Source: Rhodospirillales bacterium
Lineage (GTDB): Bacteria > Pseudomonadota > Alphaproteobacteria > Reyranellales > Reyranellaceae
Assembly: GCA_013205335.1 (NCBI GenBank)
Contig: JABMNB010000406.1
Location: 1-10,752 of the forward strand
Length of the DNA stretch: 10,752 nt
Reading direction: 5' to 3'
Part shown: one piece after another, positions 1 through 6,947 of the stretch
Position numbering within the stretch: position 1 is the first letter of the stretch
Layout of the letters: each line of letters opens with the position of its first letter
Notes under the pieces: model-generated
The model's database searches: none
The model's input: the letters and a program-made list of their open reading frames with translations, nothing else
Told to the model about the DNA's origin: nothing
Made by a program: the position numbers and the translations under genes

Positions 1-296
1 CCTGCCTGATCAACCGCTACGAGCCCGGCGCGAAGCTGTCGCTGCACCAGGACAGGGACGAGGCCGACTACGCGCATCCCATCGTCTCGGTGTCCCTCGG
101 CTTGCCCGCCACTTTCCAGTTCGGTGGACCGAAGCGCGCCGATCCCGTCCGGAAGTTTACGCTGGATCATGGCGACGTGGTCGTCTGGGGCGGCCCGTCT
201 CGTCTGTTCCATCACGGCATTCTGACATTGAAAAGCGGCGAGCATCCGCTGACCGGACGCCGCCGCTTCAATCTCACGCTTCGAAGAGCGCTGTAG
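1..296 (+). CDS. alkB: AlkB-type alpha-ketoglutarate-dependent DNA dioxygenase, C-terminal part (5' end outside window)
   Basis: This is the last ~98 codons of an Fe(II)/2-oxoglutarate dioxygenase that repairs alkylated bases (1-methyladenine, 3-methylcytosine) by oxidative demethylation. The open frame runs in from the window edge (first full codon at base 3), so the ATG at base 90 is internal, not the start. Visible hallmarks in order are NRYxPGAKLSLHQD with the iron-binding HxD (His codon 45-47, Asp codon 51-53), the block PIVSVSLGLPATFQFGG, HGDVVVWGG, the distal iron His in the RLFHHG segment, and the C-terminal RRRFNLTLR that matches the 2-oxoglutarate-binding arginines of E. coli AlkB (RYNLTFR). 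The spacing and the C-terminus look intact. It is followed by an inverted repeat and is convergent with the next gene. I infer a chromosomal housekeeping repair gene; the family is clear, and only the missing N-terminus limits the call. Confidence 0.93.
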   Translation, partial: CLINRYEPGAKLSLHQDRDEADYAHPIVSVSLGLPATFQFGGPKRADPVRKFTLDHGDVVVWGGPSRLFHHGILTLKSGEHPLTGRRRFNLTLRRAL

Positions 297-318
297 AAAG
301 CGCTCGACCAAGTCACCA

Positions 319-426
319 ACCTTACCCTGAGGAGCGCCCGCAGGGCGCGTCTCGAAGGGTCGGTACGGTCTCGGTGTTGCCCACCCTTCGAGACGCACCG
401 CTTCGCGGTGCTCCTCAGGGTGAGGT
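319..426. repeat. Long imperfect inverted repeat with a mini-hairpin inside each arm
   Basis: The left arm (319-360) and right arm (383-426) are reverse complements at both ends: the 14 bases ACCCTTCGAGACGC and the 12 bases GCTCCTCAGGGT occur in both arms in opposite orientation. Between these conserved blocks each arm has its own small palindrome, GCGCCC-GCA-GGGCGC on the left and CACCGC-TTC-GCGGTG on the right, which differ in sequence but keep the same shape. The whole element could fold as one long stem or as a cruciform. It fills the gap between the convergent alkB and Bug-protein genes and could act as a bidirectional terminator, although it lacks T-tracts. It resembles the short palindromic repeats scattered between genes of many GC-rich proteobacteria. 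Confidence 0.85.
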
Positions 427-445
427 CTTAAATGGAGCCAGCGCC

Positions 446-1417
446 CTACTCCGGCTTGATGTTCTGTTCCTTGATCAGCGTCGTCCAGCGCTTCTCTTCC
501 TTGCCGAGGAAGGTCTTGAACTCGGCCGGCGTCGAGGCGCGGATCTCGACGCCCTGCGGCTTGAAGCGCTCGATCATCTCGGGCTCGGCAGCGATCTTGG
601 CGATCGCCTTCTGAAGCTTGTCGACGATCGCCTTGGGCGTGCCGGCCGGCACCACCATGCCCTGCCAGAACACCGCCTCGAAGTCGGGCAGGCCCGCCGC
701 CTCGACCACGGTCGGGATGTCGGGGAAGGCGGGCGAGCGCTTGAGGCTCGAGATGGCGATGGGCCGGGTGCGGCCCGTCGCCAGGATCGGCTTGGCCTCG
801 AGGGCGGCCGAGAACATCATCTGGGCCTGACCCGAGGCGACGTCCTGACCGGCCTGCGCACCGCCCTTGTAGGGGACGTGCGTGATGTTGAGGCCGGCCT
901 GCGCCTTCAGCAGTTCGGCGGCGAGATGGTTGGTGGCGCCGATGCCCGAGCTCGCGATGTTGAACTTGCCGGGGTTGGCTTTCACGTAGGCGATCAGCTC
1001 GGCCATGTTCCTGGCCGGGAACTCCGAGTTCACGTGCAGGATGAAGGGCGTGAACGACATCAGCGACACGAGCTCGAAGCTCTTGTTGGGATCGTACTGG
1101 ACCTGGCCCGTGAGCGTCGGGTTGATGATCAGCGAGGTGCCGGCGGCATAGATCGTGTACCCGTCGGGTGCGGCCTTGGCGACGAAGTTGGACGCCACGG
1201 TGGTGGCCGCGCCGGCGCGGTTGTCGACGATGAACGGCTTGCCGAGTTCAGCCGAGAGCTTCTCGGCATAGACGCGGGCCACGGCGTCGTTCACGCCGCC
1301 CGGCGGATAGGGCACGACCAGCGAAACCGGCTTCTGCGGCCAATCGGTCTGCGCCGAGGCGGCAAACGGCAGCAGCAGCGCGGCGAGCGCCGACGCCACG
1401 AATACAGAACGCTTCAT
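446..1417 (-). CDS. Bug/TctC-family periplasmic solute-binding protein (Bug 1)
   Basis: A 323-residue tripartite tricarboxylate transporter receptor of the Bug family, which captures a small, usually carboxylated, ligand in the periplasm. A Sec signal peptide is visible: MKR, a hydrophobic core at residues 5-19, and an ASA cleavage site near residue 22. The mature protein starts with the family hallmark WPQKPVSLVVPYPPGG at about residues 27-42, followed by the D-x-x-AR segment, LGKPFIVDNRAGA, the APDGYT block, the ITHVPYKGG motif and IPTVVEAAGLPDFE. The length is normal. The start is supported by GGGAGGA eight to nine bases upstream. It is the last gene of a four-gene minus-strand run, 22 bases after the DUF35 gene, and ends before the inverted repeat. 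No tctA or tctB membrane gene is nearby, so it may use a transporter encoded elsewhere or act in sensing. The ligand is not predictable. Confidence 0.93.
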   Translation of the reverse strand: MKRSVFVASALAALLLPFAASAQTDWPQKPVSLVVPYPPGGVNDAVARVYAEKLSAELGKPFIVDNRAGAATTVASNFVAKAAPDGYTIYAAGTSLIINPTLTGQVQYDPNKSFELVSLMSFTPFILHVNSEFPARNMAELIAYVKANPGKFNIASSGIGATNHLAAELLKAQAGLNITHVPYKGGAQAGQDVASGQAQMMFSAALEAKPILATGRTRPIAISSLKRSPAFPDIPTVVEAAGLPDFEAVFWQGMVVPAGTPKAIVDKLQKAIAKIAAEPEMIERFKPQGVEIRASTPAEFKTFLGKEEKRWTTLIKEQNIKPE

Positions 1418-1439
1418 GATTGTTCCTCCCAGGATTTCT

Positions 1440-1874
1440 CTATTCAGCGACGAAGACGGGCAACGTCACCTCTTTGTTGACCGGCTCGAAGCCGAGCTTC
1501 ACGCGCCGGCCGATCTTCAGTTCGGCTTCGGGAATGCCGTGCAGCTGCGCATTGACCCTGACGCCGGCATCCATGTCGACCAGCGCCACGATATAGGGCG
1601 CCGATGCCTTGAAGAAGAAGTTGAACGGATGATGGCACACCGTCCAGGCATGGAGGCTGCCGCCCAGCGGCGCCTCCTTGAATTCGCTCTCCATCGAGAA
1701 GCAGTGCGAACAGACGGGCCGCGGATAGTGCCGGACCTTGCCGCAGGACGAGCAATGCTGGAGCAGGAAACGTCCCTCGCGCAGGCCGTCCCAGTAAGGC
1801 TGGCTCTCGCGCGTCGGCGTCGGCAGCGGGCGTTCGGGGGCCGGCGGAGCGGCCGGTGCGGTAGCCTGGCTCAT
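1440..1874 (-). CDS. DUF35 zinc-ribbon/OB-fold protein, partner of the adjacent thiolase-like enzyme
   Basis: A 144-residue protein with the DUF35 architecture: a Pro/Ala-rich N-terminus (residues 1-20), a helix with PYWDGLREGRF at about 26-36, a rubredoxin-like zinc ribbon with Cys41-x2-Cys44 and Cys55-x2-Cys58, then an OB-fold (about 67-144) with APYIVALVDMDAGVRV. Members bind acyl-CoA and form complexes with thiolase-like proteins, as in the steroid side-chain aldolases (Ltp2 with the DUF35 domain of ChsH2) and in SCP-x-type thiolases. The start is set by AGGAGG five bases upstream and by an ATGA overlap of four bases with the stop of the thiolase gene, a sign of translational coupling. 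The same frame stays open far upstream, antiparallel to nothing but inside the thiolase gene; that extension is a shadow. The partnership is an inference from context; the fold call is strong. Confidence 0.92.
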   Translation of the reverse strand: MSQATAPAAPPAPERPLPTPTRESQPYWDGLREGRFLLQHCSSCGKVRHYPRPVCSHCFSMESEFKEAPLGGSLHAWTVCHHPFNFFFKASAPYIVALVDMDAGVRVNAQLHGIPEAELKIGRRVKLGFEPVNKEVTLPVFVAE

Positions 1875-3031
1875 GCCGCCCTCCTCAGGATCGCGATCGA
1901 ACCGTCTCCCATGTCGCCATAGCCGGTGACGAGGCCGGTCTCGGCCTGCTTCACCTGCGCCCTGCCGGCCTCGCCGCGCAACTGGCGCGTCAGTTCGATC
2001 ACATGGTTGAGGCCCACGACGTGGCCCTGGCTCAGCAGCCCGCCATGGGTGTTGATCGGCAGCTCGCCGCCCAGCCCGATGCGCCCGTCCATCACGAACG
2101 GCCCACCCTCGCCGGCCTTGCAGAAGCCCAGGATCTCGAGCTGGCGGATCACCGTGAAGGTGAAGCAGTCGTAGATCTCGGCCACGTCGATGTCCTTGGG
2201 CCCCACCCCCGCCATCGCATAGGCGCGCGGCGCCGATTTCACGAGGCCGAACTCCAGTATGTCCGGGCGCTGCGCGATCGACGCGGGCGAATCGGGATGG
2301 CCCTCGGCCACACCGGCGATGGTCACCAGCGGCTTCCTGAGATCCTTCGCGCGATCGGTGGCGCTGATGATGACCGCCGCGCCGCCGTCGCTCTCGAGGC
2401 TGCAATCGAACAGGCGGAACGGATCGGAGATCATGCGCGAGGCATGATGGTCCTCGACGGTGAGTGGCTTGTTCATCACGACATTGCCGTTGAGGATCGC
2501 ATGCTGGCGCGTGACGACGGCCACTTCGGCGAACTGCCGCGCCGTCGTGCCGTAGAGTTCCATGTGGCGGCGCGCGCCCTGGGCGTAGAGCTGGGCCGGC
2601 GCGAACATGCCGATCGGTAGTTCGAACTCGGCGGCCTGGGCGAACACCGGGAACTGCTGCAGGCGCGTCGAGACGCGCGAGCCGGAGTAGCCCGTGCGGC
2701 CGACCGAGATCAGCACGTGCTTGCAGACGCCGGTCGTCACCGCCATCGCCGCCATCTGGATCGCGGCGACGCAGGTGGCACCGCCCATCGGGATGAAGGC
2801 CGAGAGCGTGAGATCCTTCAGCCCGAGATTGGCGATGAAGTCCTCGGCGATCGCGCCGCCCGGAAAGTACGGGATGACACCGTCGACGTCGCGCGGGTCG
2901 ATCCCGGCATCGTCGAGCGCCTTGAGACTGGCCTCGAGCTGCAGCGCGAGCCCGCTCTTGGTCGTACCGCGCGTGTACGCGGTTTCGCCAATGCCGCTCA
3001 CTGCCGCCTTGTCGCGAAGCGGATGCACCAT
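1871..3031 (-). CDS. SCP-x-type thiolase-like enzyme (acyl-CoA thiolase or retro-aldolase)
   Basis: A 386-residue thiolase-superfamily protein of the sterol-carrier/lipid-transfer (SCP-x) type. Visible landmarks are the N-terminal AVSGIGETAYTRGT, DAGIDPRDVDGVI at about 41-53, a candidate nucleophile Cys87 in GGATCVAAIQ, the IYDCFTFTVI block with Tyr287 and Cys289, the NTHGG motif with His329, and GHVVG with His337. The C-terminal segment reads GYGDMGDGS where classical thiolases carry a CxG cysteine, so that second catalytic Cys is absent here. Classical members cleave 3-ketoacyl-CoA with CoA; relatives paired with a DUF35 protein instead catalyse retro-aldol cleavage of beta-hydroxyacyl-CoA in steroid side-chain degradation. 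Adjacency and ATGA coupling to the DUF35 gene favour a two-protein complex. The start is supported by GGAGG eight bases upstream. Which chemistry it uses cannot be settled by eye. Confidence 0.88.
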   Translation of the reverse strand: MVHPLRDKAAVSGIGETAYTRGTTKSGLALQLEASLKALDDAGIDPRDVDGVIPYFPGGAIAEDFIANLGLKDLTLSAFIPMGGATCVAAIQMAAMAVTTGVCKHVLISVGRTGYSGSRVSTRLQQFPVFAQAAEFELPIGMFAPAQLYAQGARRHMELYGTTARQFAEVAVVTRQHAILNGNVVMNKPLTVEDHHASRMISDPFRLFDCSLESDGGAAVIISATDRAKDLRKPLVTIAGVAEGHPDSPASIAQRPDILEFGLVKSAPRAYAMAGVGPKDIDVAEIYDCFTFTVIRQLEILGFCKAGEGGPFVMDGRIGLGGELPINTHGGLLSQGHVVGLNHVIELTRQLRGEAGRAQVKQAETGLVTGYGDMGDGSIAILRRAA

Positions 3032-3079
3032 CTTGATTTCCTCCGGCGCTCATTGTGCCGGAAGCCGCGCCTCAGGCAA

Positions 3080-4066
3080 TCAGTCTGCGCGGATTTTTCC
3101 GGCAGCGATCACCGCGCGCCACCGCGGCAGCTCGCTGCGGATGAGCGCTGTATAGCCCTCCATCCCGAGCGCGCCAGGCCGAATGCCGAGCTTGTCGAAA
3201 CGCTCCTTTATCTCGGCACTTTGCAGGGCTGCGGCGATCTCCGTTTCCCAGCGCTTGGCGATCTCGGGCGGCAATCCCGCCGGCGCCGAGAAGCCGAACC
3301 AGTTGGTCGCCACGACTTCGGGGAATCCCGCCTCGCGAAAGGTCGGCGTGTCGGGCAGGGTCGGCGCCCGCTGGTCCTCGCTCACCGCCAGCGGCCGCAT
3401 GCGCTTGGAGGTAAAATAGCCGATCGCCGTCGGCAGGCTCTCCATCAGCGCCGTGATCTGCCCACCCATCAGGTCATTCATCGCCGGCGCCGAGCCGCGA
3501 TAGGGAATGTGCGTGAGCTGCACCTTGGTCGCCAGGGCCAGAAGCTGGCCGACGAGGTGGTTCATCGTGCCATTGCCGCCCGAGCCGTAGGTGACTTCGC
3601 CCGGCTTGGCCCGCACCATGTCGATCAGTTCCTTCACCGTCATGATCGGCGAGGTGCCGTTCACGGCCAGCACGGTCGGAAACGTCCCCACCAGATGGAT
3701 ATGCGTGAAATCGGCCAGCGGGTCGTAGGGCACATCCTTGTAGAGGACGGGCCCGATGCCGTGCGACGCCGCGCTCGAGATCATCACGATGTGCGTATCG
3801 CCCCGCGCCTTGGCCACGATGTCGGCACCCAGCATGCCGCCGGCACCGGGCTTGTTCTCGACGACGATGGGTTGGCCGAGCTTCGTGCCGAAATACTCGG
3901 CCAGCGCCCGCGACATGATGTCGGCCGCGCCCGCAGGCGGGAAGTTGACGATCCAGCGGATCGGCTTGGTCGGCCAGGGCGCGGGAGTCGCGGTCTGGCC
4001 CGCGGCCATGCTCGGGGAAGCGACGGCGGCGGTGCCTGCAAGCAGGAGATGACGTCGAGAGAGCAT
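3080..4066 (-). CDS. Bug/TctC-family periplasmic solute-binding protein with Tat-like signal (Bug 2)
   Basis: A 328-residue Bug receptor and the first gene of the minus-strand run. The N-terminus SRRHLLLAGTAAVA resembles a twin-arginine signal (paired Arg4-Arg5 followed by a moderately hydrophobic stretch), unlike the Sec-type leader of Bug 1. Family hallmarks follow: PWPTKPIRWIVNFPPAGAAD at about 30-49, LGQPIVVENKPGAGG, the block after it that holds YKDVPYDPLADFTHI, the conserved TYGSGGNGTMNHL and LTHIPYRGSAPAMNDLMGGQ, and TLPDTPTFREAGFPE near residue 235. It is only broadly similar to Bug 1, so the two probably bind different ligands or arose by old duplication. The nearest Shine-Dalgarno-like GGAGG lies 13 bases upstream, longer than usual. 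The gene diverges from the amidohydrolase gene across less than 100 bases, so both probably share a control region. Confidence 0.92.
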   Translation of the reverse strand: MLSRRHLLLAGTAAVASPSMAAGQTATPAPWPTKPIRWIVNFPPAGAADIMSRALAEYFGTKLGQPIVVENKPGAGGMLGADIVAKARGDTHIVMISSAASHGIGPVLYKDVPYDPLADFTHIHLVGTFPTVLAVNGTSPIMTVKELIDMVRAKPGEVTYGSGGNGTMNHLVGQLLALATKVQLTHIPYRGSAPAMNDLMGGQITALMESLPTAIGYFTSKRMRPLAVSEDQRAPTLPDTPTFREAGFPEVVATNWFGFSAPAGLPPEIAKRWETEIAAALQSAEIKERFDKLGIRPGALGMEGYTALIRSELPRWRAVIAAGKIRAD

Positions 4067-4159
4067 GGTTCTTGCTGAGCCTCCGGGGCCGTCGGGCTGT
4101 CAATGGACGACGGCATGGTGCAACATGCGTGCCGGCCGCTGCTGGCGACTGGAGTGATG
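4067..4159. promoter_or_regulatory. Divergent intergenic region between Bug 2 and the amidohydrolase
   Basis: This 93-base gap must hold the promoters for both the minus-strand four-gene run and the plus-strand amidohydrolase-amidase unit, because the two face away from each other. I see no convincing -35/-10 pair and no clear operator palindrome, so this is a placement by layout only. The plus-strand frame is open into this region (an ATG at 4103), but that stretch reads as non-conserved leader. No regulator gene is present next to it. Confidence 0.45.
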
Positions 4160-4162
4160 ATG
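4151..4162 (+). promoter_or_regulatory. Ribosome binding site that decides the amidohydrolase start
   Basis: GGAG at 4151-4154 lies five bases before ATG 4160 and only two before ATG 4157. The spacing favours 4160, whose product begins MDFDLVLRDVRL, the normal first beta strand of amidohydrolases. The upstream in-frame ATG at 4103 has no such signal. Confidence 0.65.
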
Positions 4163-5401
4163 GATTTCGACCTTGTCCTGCGCGATGTGCGGCTCGCCGA
4201 CAGTACGCCCGATCAACCGACCACGGACATCGGCGTCGTGCAAGGCCGCATCGCCGCCATCGCGCCGAAGCTGGGCGGCAGCGCCCGGGAAGAATACAAG
4301 GGCCACGGCCGCCTGGTCTGCTCGGGCTTCGTCGATACTCACATCCATCTCGACAAGGCGTGCATCCTCGGCCGCTGCGAGCACAACACCAAGCGCATGC
4401 CGCACCTCGCGATGGAGCGCGTGTCGGCGGTCAAGCACACGATGACGGTCGAGGACGTAATCGAGCGGGCCTCGGCCACCATCGAGAAATGCATCAGCCA
4501 CGGCGCCACCCGCATGCGCCCCCATTGCGAAGTCGATCCCAAGATCGGGATGCGCGGCTTCGAGGGCGTCAAGGCGCTGGTCGACAAGTACAAGTGGGCG
4601 ATCGATATCGAGATCTGCGTCATGCCGCAGGAAGGACTGACCAACAATCCCGGCACCGACGAGCTGATGGTCGAGGCGCTGAAGAACGGCGCGAGGGTGG
4701 TCGGAGCCGCCCCCAGCTACGACAGCGACAGCGCCGCCCAGATCCATCGCGTCTTCGAGATGGCCCGCGAGTTCGATGCCGATATCGACATGCACGTCGA
4801 CAGCGGCCCCACGGCCGACCATCTCGACACGCTGCTGGTCTGCGATCTCGCCGAGAAATACAAATGGGGCGGCCGGGTCGCCGTCGGTCATGTCGGCAAG
4901 CTCTCGACGATGCCGTTCAAGGACCTCGACAGGATCGCCCGGCGCATGGCCGACACCGGCGTCGCCGCAACCGTGCTGACCGCGACCGACCTCTATCTCG
5001 GCGGCCGCCACACCGACCACAACGTGCCGCGCAACGTCCTCGACCTGAATTTTCTGACCGAGCGCGGCGTCACCTGCTCCGTCGCCTCCAACAACATCCT
5101 CAACCCGTTCACGCCGTTCGGCGATGGCCAGCTGCTGCGCCAGGTGAACATGCACGCGATCGTCACCCAGCGCGCCAACGACGACGAGGTGAAGGCGCTG
5201 TGGGACATGACGACCAAGTCGGCCGCCAAGCTGATGCGCAAGGAAGACTACGGCATCGCCGTCGGCGGTCCAGCCGATCTCGTCGTCCTCGATGCCCCGG
5301 ATGCGGTCATGGCGCTCAGGACCATCGCGCCGGTGCTCGCCGCCTACAAGCGTGGCCGCCGCACCGTGACGCGCGAGCCCGTCCAGCTGCACCGGCCGTA
5401 A
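4160..5401 (+). CDS. CodA/AtzC-like metal-dependent amidohydrolase with atypical active site
   Basis: A 413-residue amidohydrolase-superfamily enzyme most like cytosine deaminase and N-isopropylammelide hydrolase. Order of elements: N-terminal composite beta domain (DLVLRDVRL, GVVQGRIAAI), GFVDTHIHLDK with metal ligands His61 and His63, TRMRPHCEVDP (His122), DMHVDSG (His212), VAVGHVGKLS (His244), then the strand-8 block ASNNILNPFTPFGDG, and a C-terminal GGPADLVVLDA strand. In E. coli CodA the equivalent blocks are HCDE and GHDDVFDPW, so the catalytic Glu is Ser215 here and the strand-8 Asp is Asn311. The frame is otherwise intact, and from memory related alphaproteobacterial proteins share the NN, so this looks like a subfamily trait. 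The amidase gene follows after 22 bases, which suggests consecutive hydrolytic steps on a cyclic or amino-substituted nitrogen compound. The substrate is unknown. Confidence 0.85.
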   Translation: MDFDLVLRDVRLADSTPDQPTTDIGVVQGRIAAIAPKLGGSAREEYKGHGRLVCSGFVDTHIHLDKACILGRCEHNTKRMPHLAMERVSAVKHTMTVEDVIERASATIEKCISHGATRMRPHCEVDPKIGMRGFEGVKALVDKYKWAIDIEICVMPQEGLTNNPGTDELMVEALKNGARVVGAAPSYDSDSAAQIHRVFEMAREFDADIDMHVDSGPTADHLDTLLVCDLAEKYKWGGRVAVGHVGKLSTMPFKDLDRIARRMADTGVAATVLTATDLYLGGRHTDHNVPRNVLDLNFLTERGVTCSVASNNILNPFTPFGDGQLLRQVNMHAIVTQRANDDEVKALWDMTTKSAAKLMRKEDYGIAVGGPADLVVLDAPDAVMALRTIAPVLAAYKRGRRTVTREPVQLHRP

Positions 5402-5423
5402 TCGATTTAAACAAGAGGAAGAA

Positions 5424-6947
5424 ATGTCGAAAGAAGAACTCGTCACACTGTCGTCGGTCGAGCTGCGCCGCCGCATCGGCACCAAGGAAATCTCGCCGGT
5501 CGAGCTGCTCGACGCCTGCCTGGAGCGCATCGAGGAGGTGAACCCCGCCGTCAACGCCGTCACGGCGATGTGCGTCGACCGGGCGCGCAAGGAAGCCAAG
5601 GCGGCCGAGACCGCCGTGCGCCGCGGCGAGGACCTGCCGCTGCTGCACGGTCTCCCGGCCGGCATCAAGGATCTCGAGGAGACCAAGGACCTCCTCACCA
5701 CCTACGGCTCGCCGCTCTATCGCGACTATGTGCCGGCCTACGATAACGTCATGGTCGGCCGCGTGCGCGCCGCCGGCGCCATCGTTGTCGGCAAGACCAA
5801 CGTGCCGGAATTCGGCGCCGGCTCGAACAGCCGCAACCCGGTCTGGGGCGCCACCGGCAATCCCTTCAACCCGATGCTCAACGCCGGCGGCTCGTCAGGC
5901 GGTTCGGCCGCGGCGCTCGCCACCGACATGCTGCCGGTCTGCACCGGTTCGGACACCGGCGGCAGCCTGCGCAACCCGGCCGCCTTCTGCGGTGTCGTGG
6001 GATTCCGTCCGTCGCCCGGCATGGTCGCGGTCGAGCGACGCGCCATGGGCTGGACGCCGATCTCGGTGCTGGGACCGATGGGCCGCAGCGTCGCCGATGT
6101 CTGCCTGCTCTTCGCCACCCAGGTCGGCCAGCATGACAGCGATCCGCTGTCCTTCCCGCTCGAGCCGGAAGCCTATGCCGACCCGTGGCCGGTCGATCTC
6201 GGCAGCCTGCGGGTCGCCTACACCGAGGATTTCGGGGGCGCGCCGGTCGAGAAGTCGATCCGCCAGACCTTCCGCGAGAAGATCAAGGCGATGAAGCCGT
6301 TCTTCCGCAGCCTCGACAAGGTGGACGTCGATTACGGCGGCGCCGACCGCTGCTTCGACGTGATCCGCGCGGTGAGCTTCCTGTCGCGTTACCACGACGT
6401 CTACAACAACAATCGCAGCATGCTCGGGCCGAACATCATCGCCAACTACGAGCTCGGCGCGAAGCTCAGCCTGGCCGACTTCGCCTGGGCCCATGGCGAG
6501 CAGACCCGGATCTTCCGGGCCTTCCAGGAGATCTACAAGGACTACGACCTGGTCATCGGCCCGACTGTCGGCTTCTCGCCCTTCCCCTGGAAGCAGCTCT
6601 ACATCGAGGAGATGGACGGCAAGAAGCTCGGCACCTACTACCACTGGATGGCGACCAAGTACTTCGTCACGCTGACGTCGAACCCGGCCGTCTCGCTGCC
6701 CTGCGGCGTCGACGACAAGAAGATGCCGTTCGGCCTGCACGTGGTCGGCCGCTTCCGCGGCGACGGCGAGGTGCTGGGCGCCGCCCACGCCATGGAGCAG
6801 GCGTTCAAGACCAACCCGGTGCTCGCCCGGCCGCTGCCCAACATCGCCAAGCTGCGCAAGCCGGTGCCGGCGCTGAAGTCGATCGTGACCCATCCGCCGA
6901 AGCTCAACGCCAAGGTCGCGCGTGGCCCGGCCCCCGGTGCGCTTTAG
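5424..6947 (+). CDS. Amidase-signature family amidase
   Basis: A 507-residue amidase of the Ser-cisSer-Lys type, which hydrolyses a carboxamide to acid and ammonia or amine in the cytoplasm; no signal peptide is seen. The catalytic triad is readable: Lys82 in PAGIKDLEE, cis-Ser157 in the glycine/serine signature NAGGSSGGSAAALA, and nucleophile Ser181 in GSDTGGSLRNPA, with the 24-residue Ser-Ser spacing found in FAAH and malonamidase. The N-terminal helix (ELVTLSSVELRRRIGTKEIS) and the late block SNPAVSLPCGV are typical. Length is normal. The start is supported by GAGGAA just upstream, and it follows the amidohydrolase by 22 bases, so the two are probably cotranscribed. AtzE- and biuret-type pathways also pair an amidohydrolase with an amidase-family enzyme, but nothing here identifies the substrate. 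The last 25 residues are basic and proline-rich and look non-conserved. Confidence 0.94.
   Translation: MSKEELVTLSSVELRRRIGTKEISPVELLDACLERIEEVNPAVNAVTAMCVDRARKEAKAAETAVRRGEDLPLLHGLPAGIKDLEETKDLLTTYGSPLYRDYVPAYDNVMVGRVRAAGAIVVGKTNVPEFGAGSNSRNPVWGATGNPFNPMLNAGGSSGGSAAALATDMLPVCTGSDTGGSLRNPAAFCGVVGFRPSPGMVAVERRAMGWTPISVLGPMGRSVADVCLLFATQVGQHDSDPLSFPLEPEAYADPWPVDLGSLRVAYTEDFGGAPVEKSIRQTFREKIKAMKPFFRSLDKVDVDYGGADRCFDVIRAVSFLSRYHDVYNNNRSMLGPNIIANYELGAKLSLADFAWAHGEQTRIFRAFQEIYKDYDLVIGPTVGFSPFPWKQLYIEEMDGKKLGTYYHWMATKYFVTLTSNPAVSLPCGVDDKKMPFGLHVVGRFRGDGEVLGAAHAMEQAFKTNPVLARPLPNIAKLRKPVPALKSIVTHPPKLNAKVARGPAPGAL

Noticed and set aside
319..426. A CRISPR array or a transposon end
   Set aside because: There is one inverted repeat, no direct repeats with spacers, and no transposase gene nearby.
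374..1480. A 368-codon plus-strand open frame opposite Bug 1
   Set aside because: Its product is Arg/Leu/Gly/Asp-rich without motifs and lies antisense to an unmistakable Bug protein; it is a GC-bias shadow.
1440..3053. A 537-codon minus-strand open frame covering both the DUF35 gene and the full length of the thiolase gene in another frame
   Set aside because: Only its last 144 codons show a protein family. The rest is Arg/Gly/Ala-rich, as expected for a shifted frame of GC-rich coding DNA, and the thiolase frame has clear motifs. Not a fusion protein.
2717..4078. A 453-codon plus-strand open frame opposite Bug 2
   Set aside because: No motif is seen, the composition is Arg/His/Asp-rich, and it is antisense to Bug 2.
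4103..4159. A 19-residue N-terminal extension of the amidohydrolase from ATG 4103
   Set aside because: The extension has no conserved sequence, whereas ATG 4160 has a well-spaced GGAG and begins the normal first strand.
4100..5701. A 533-codon minus-strand open frame opposite the amidohydrolase and amidase
   Set aside because: It crosses two well-supported genes on the other strand and shows no domain.
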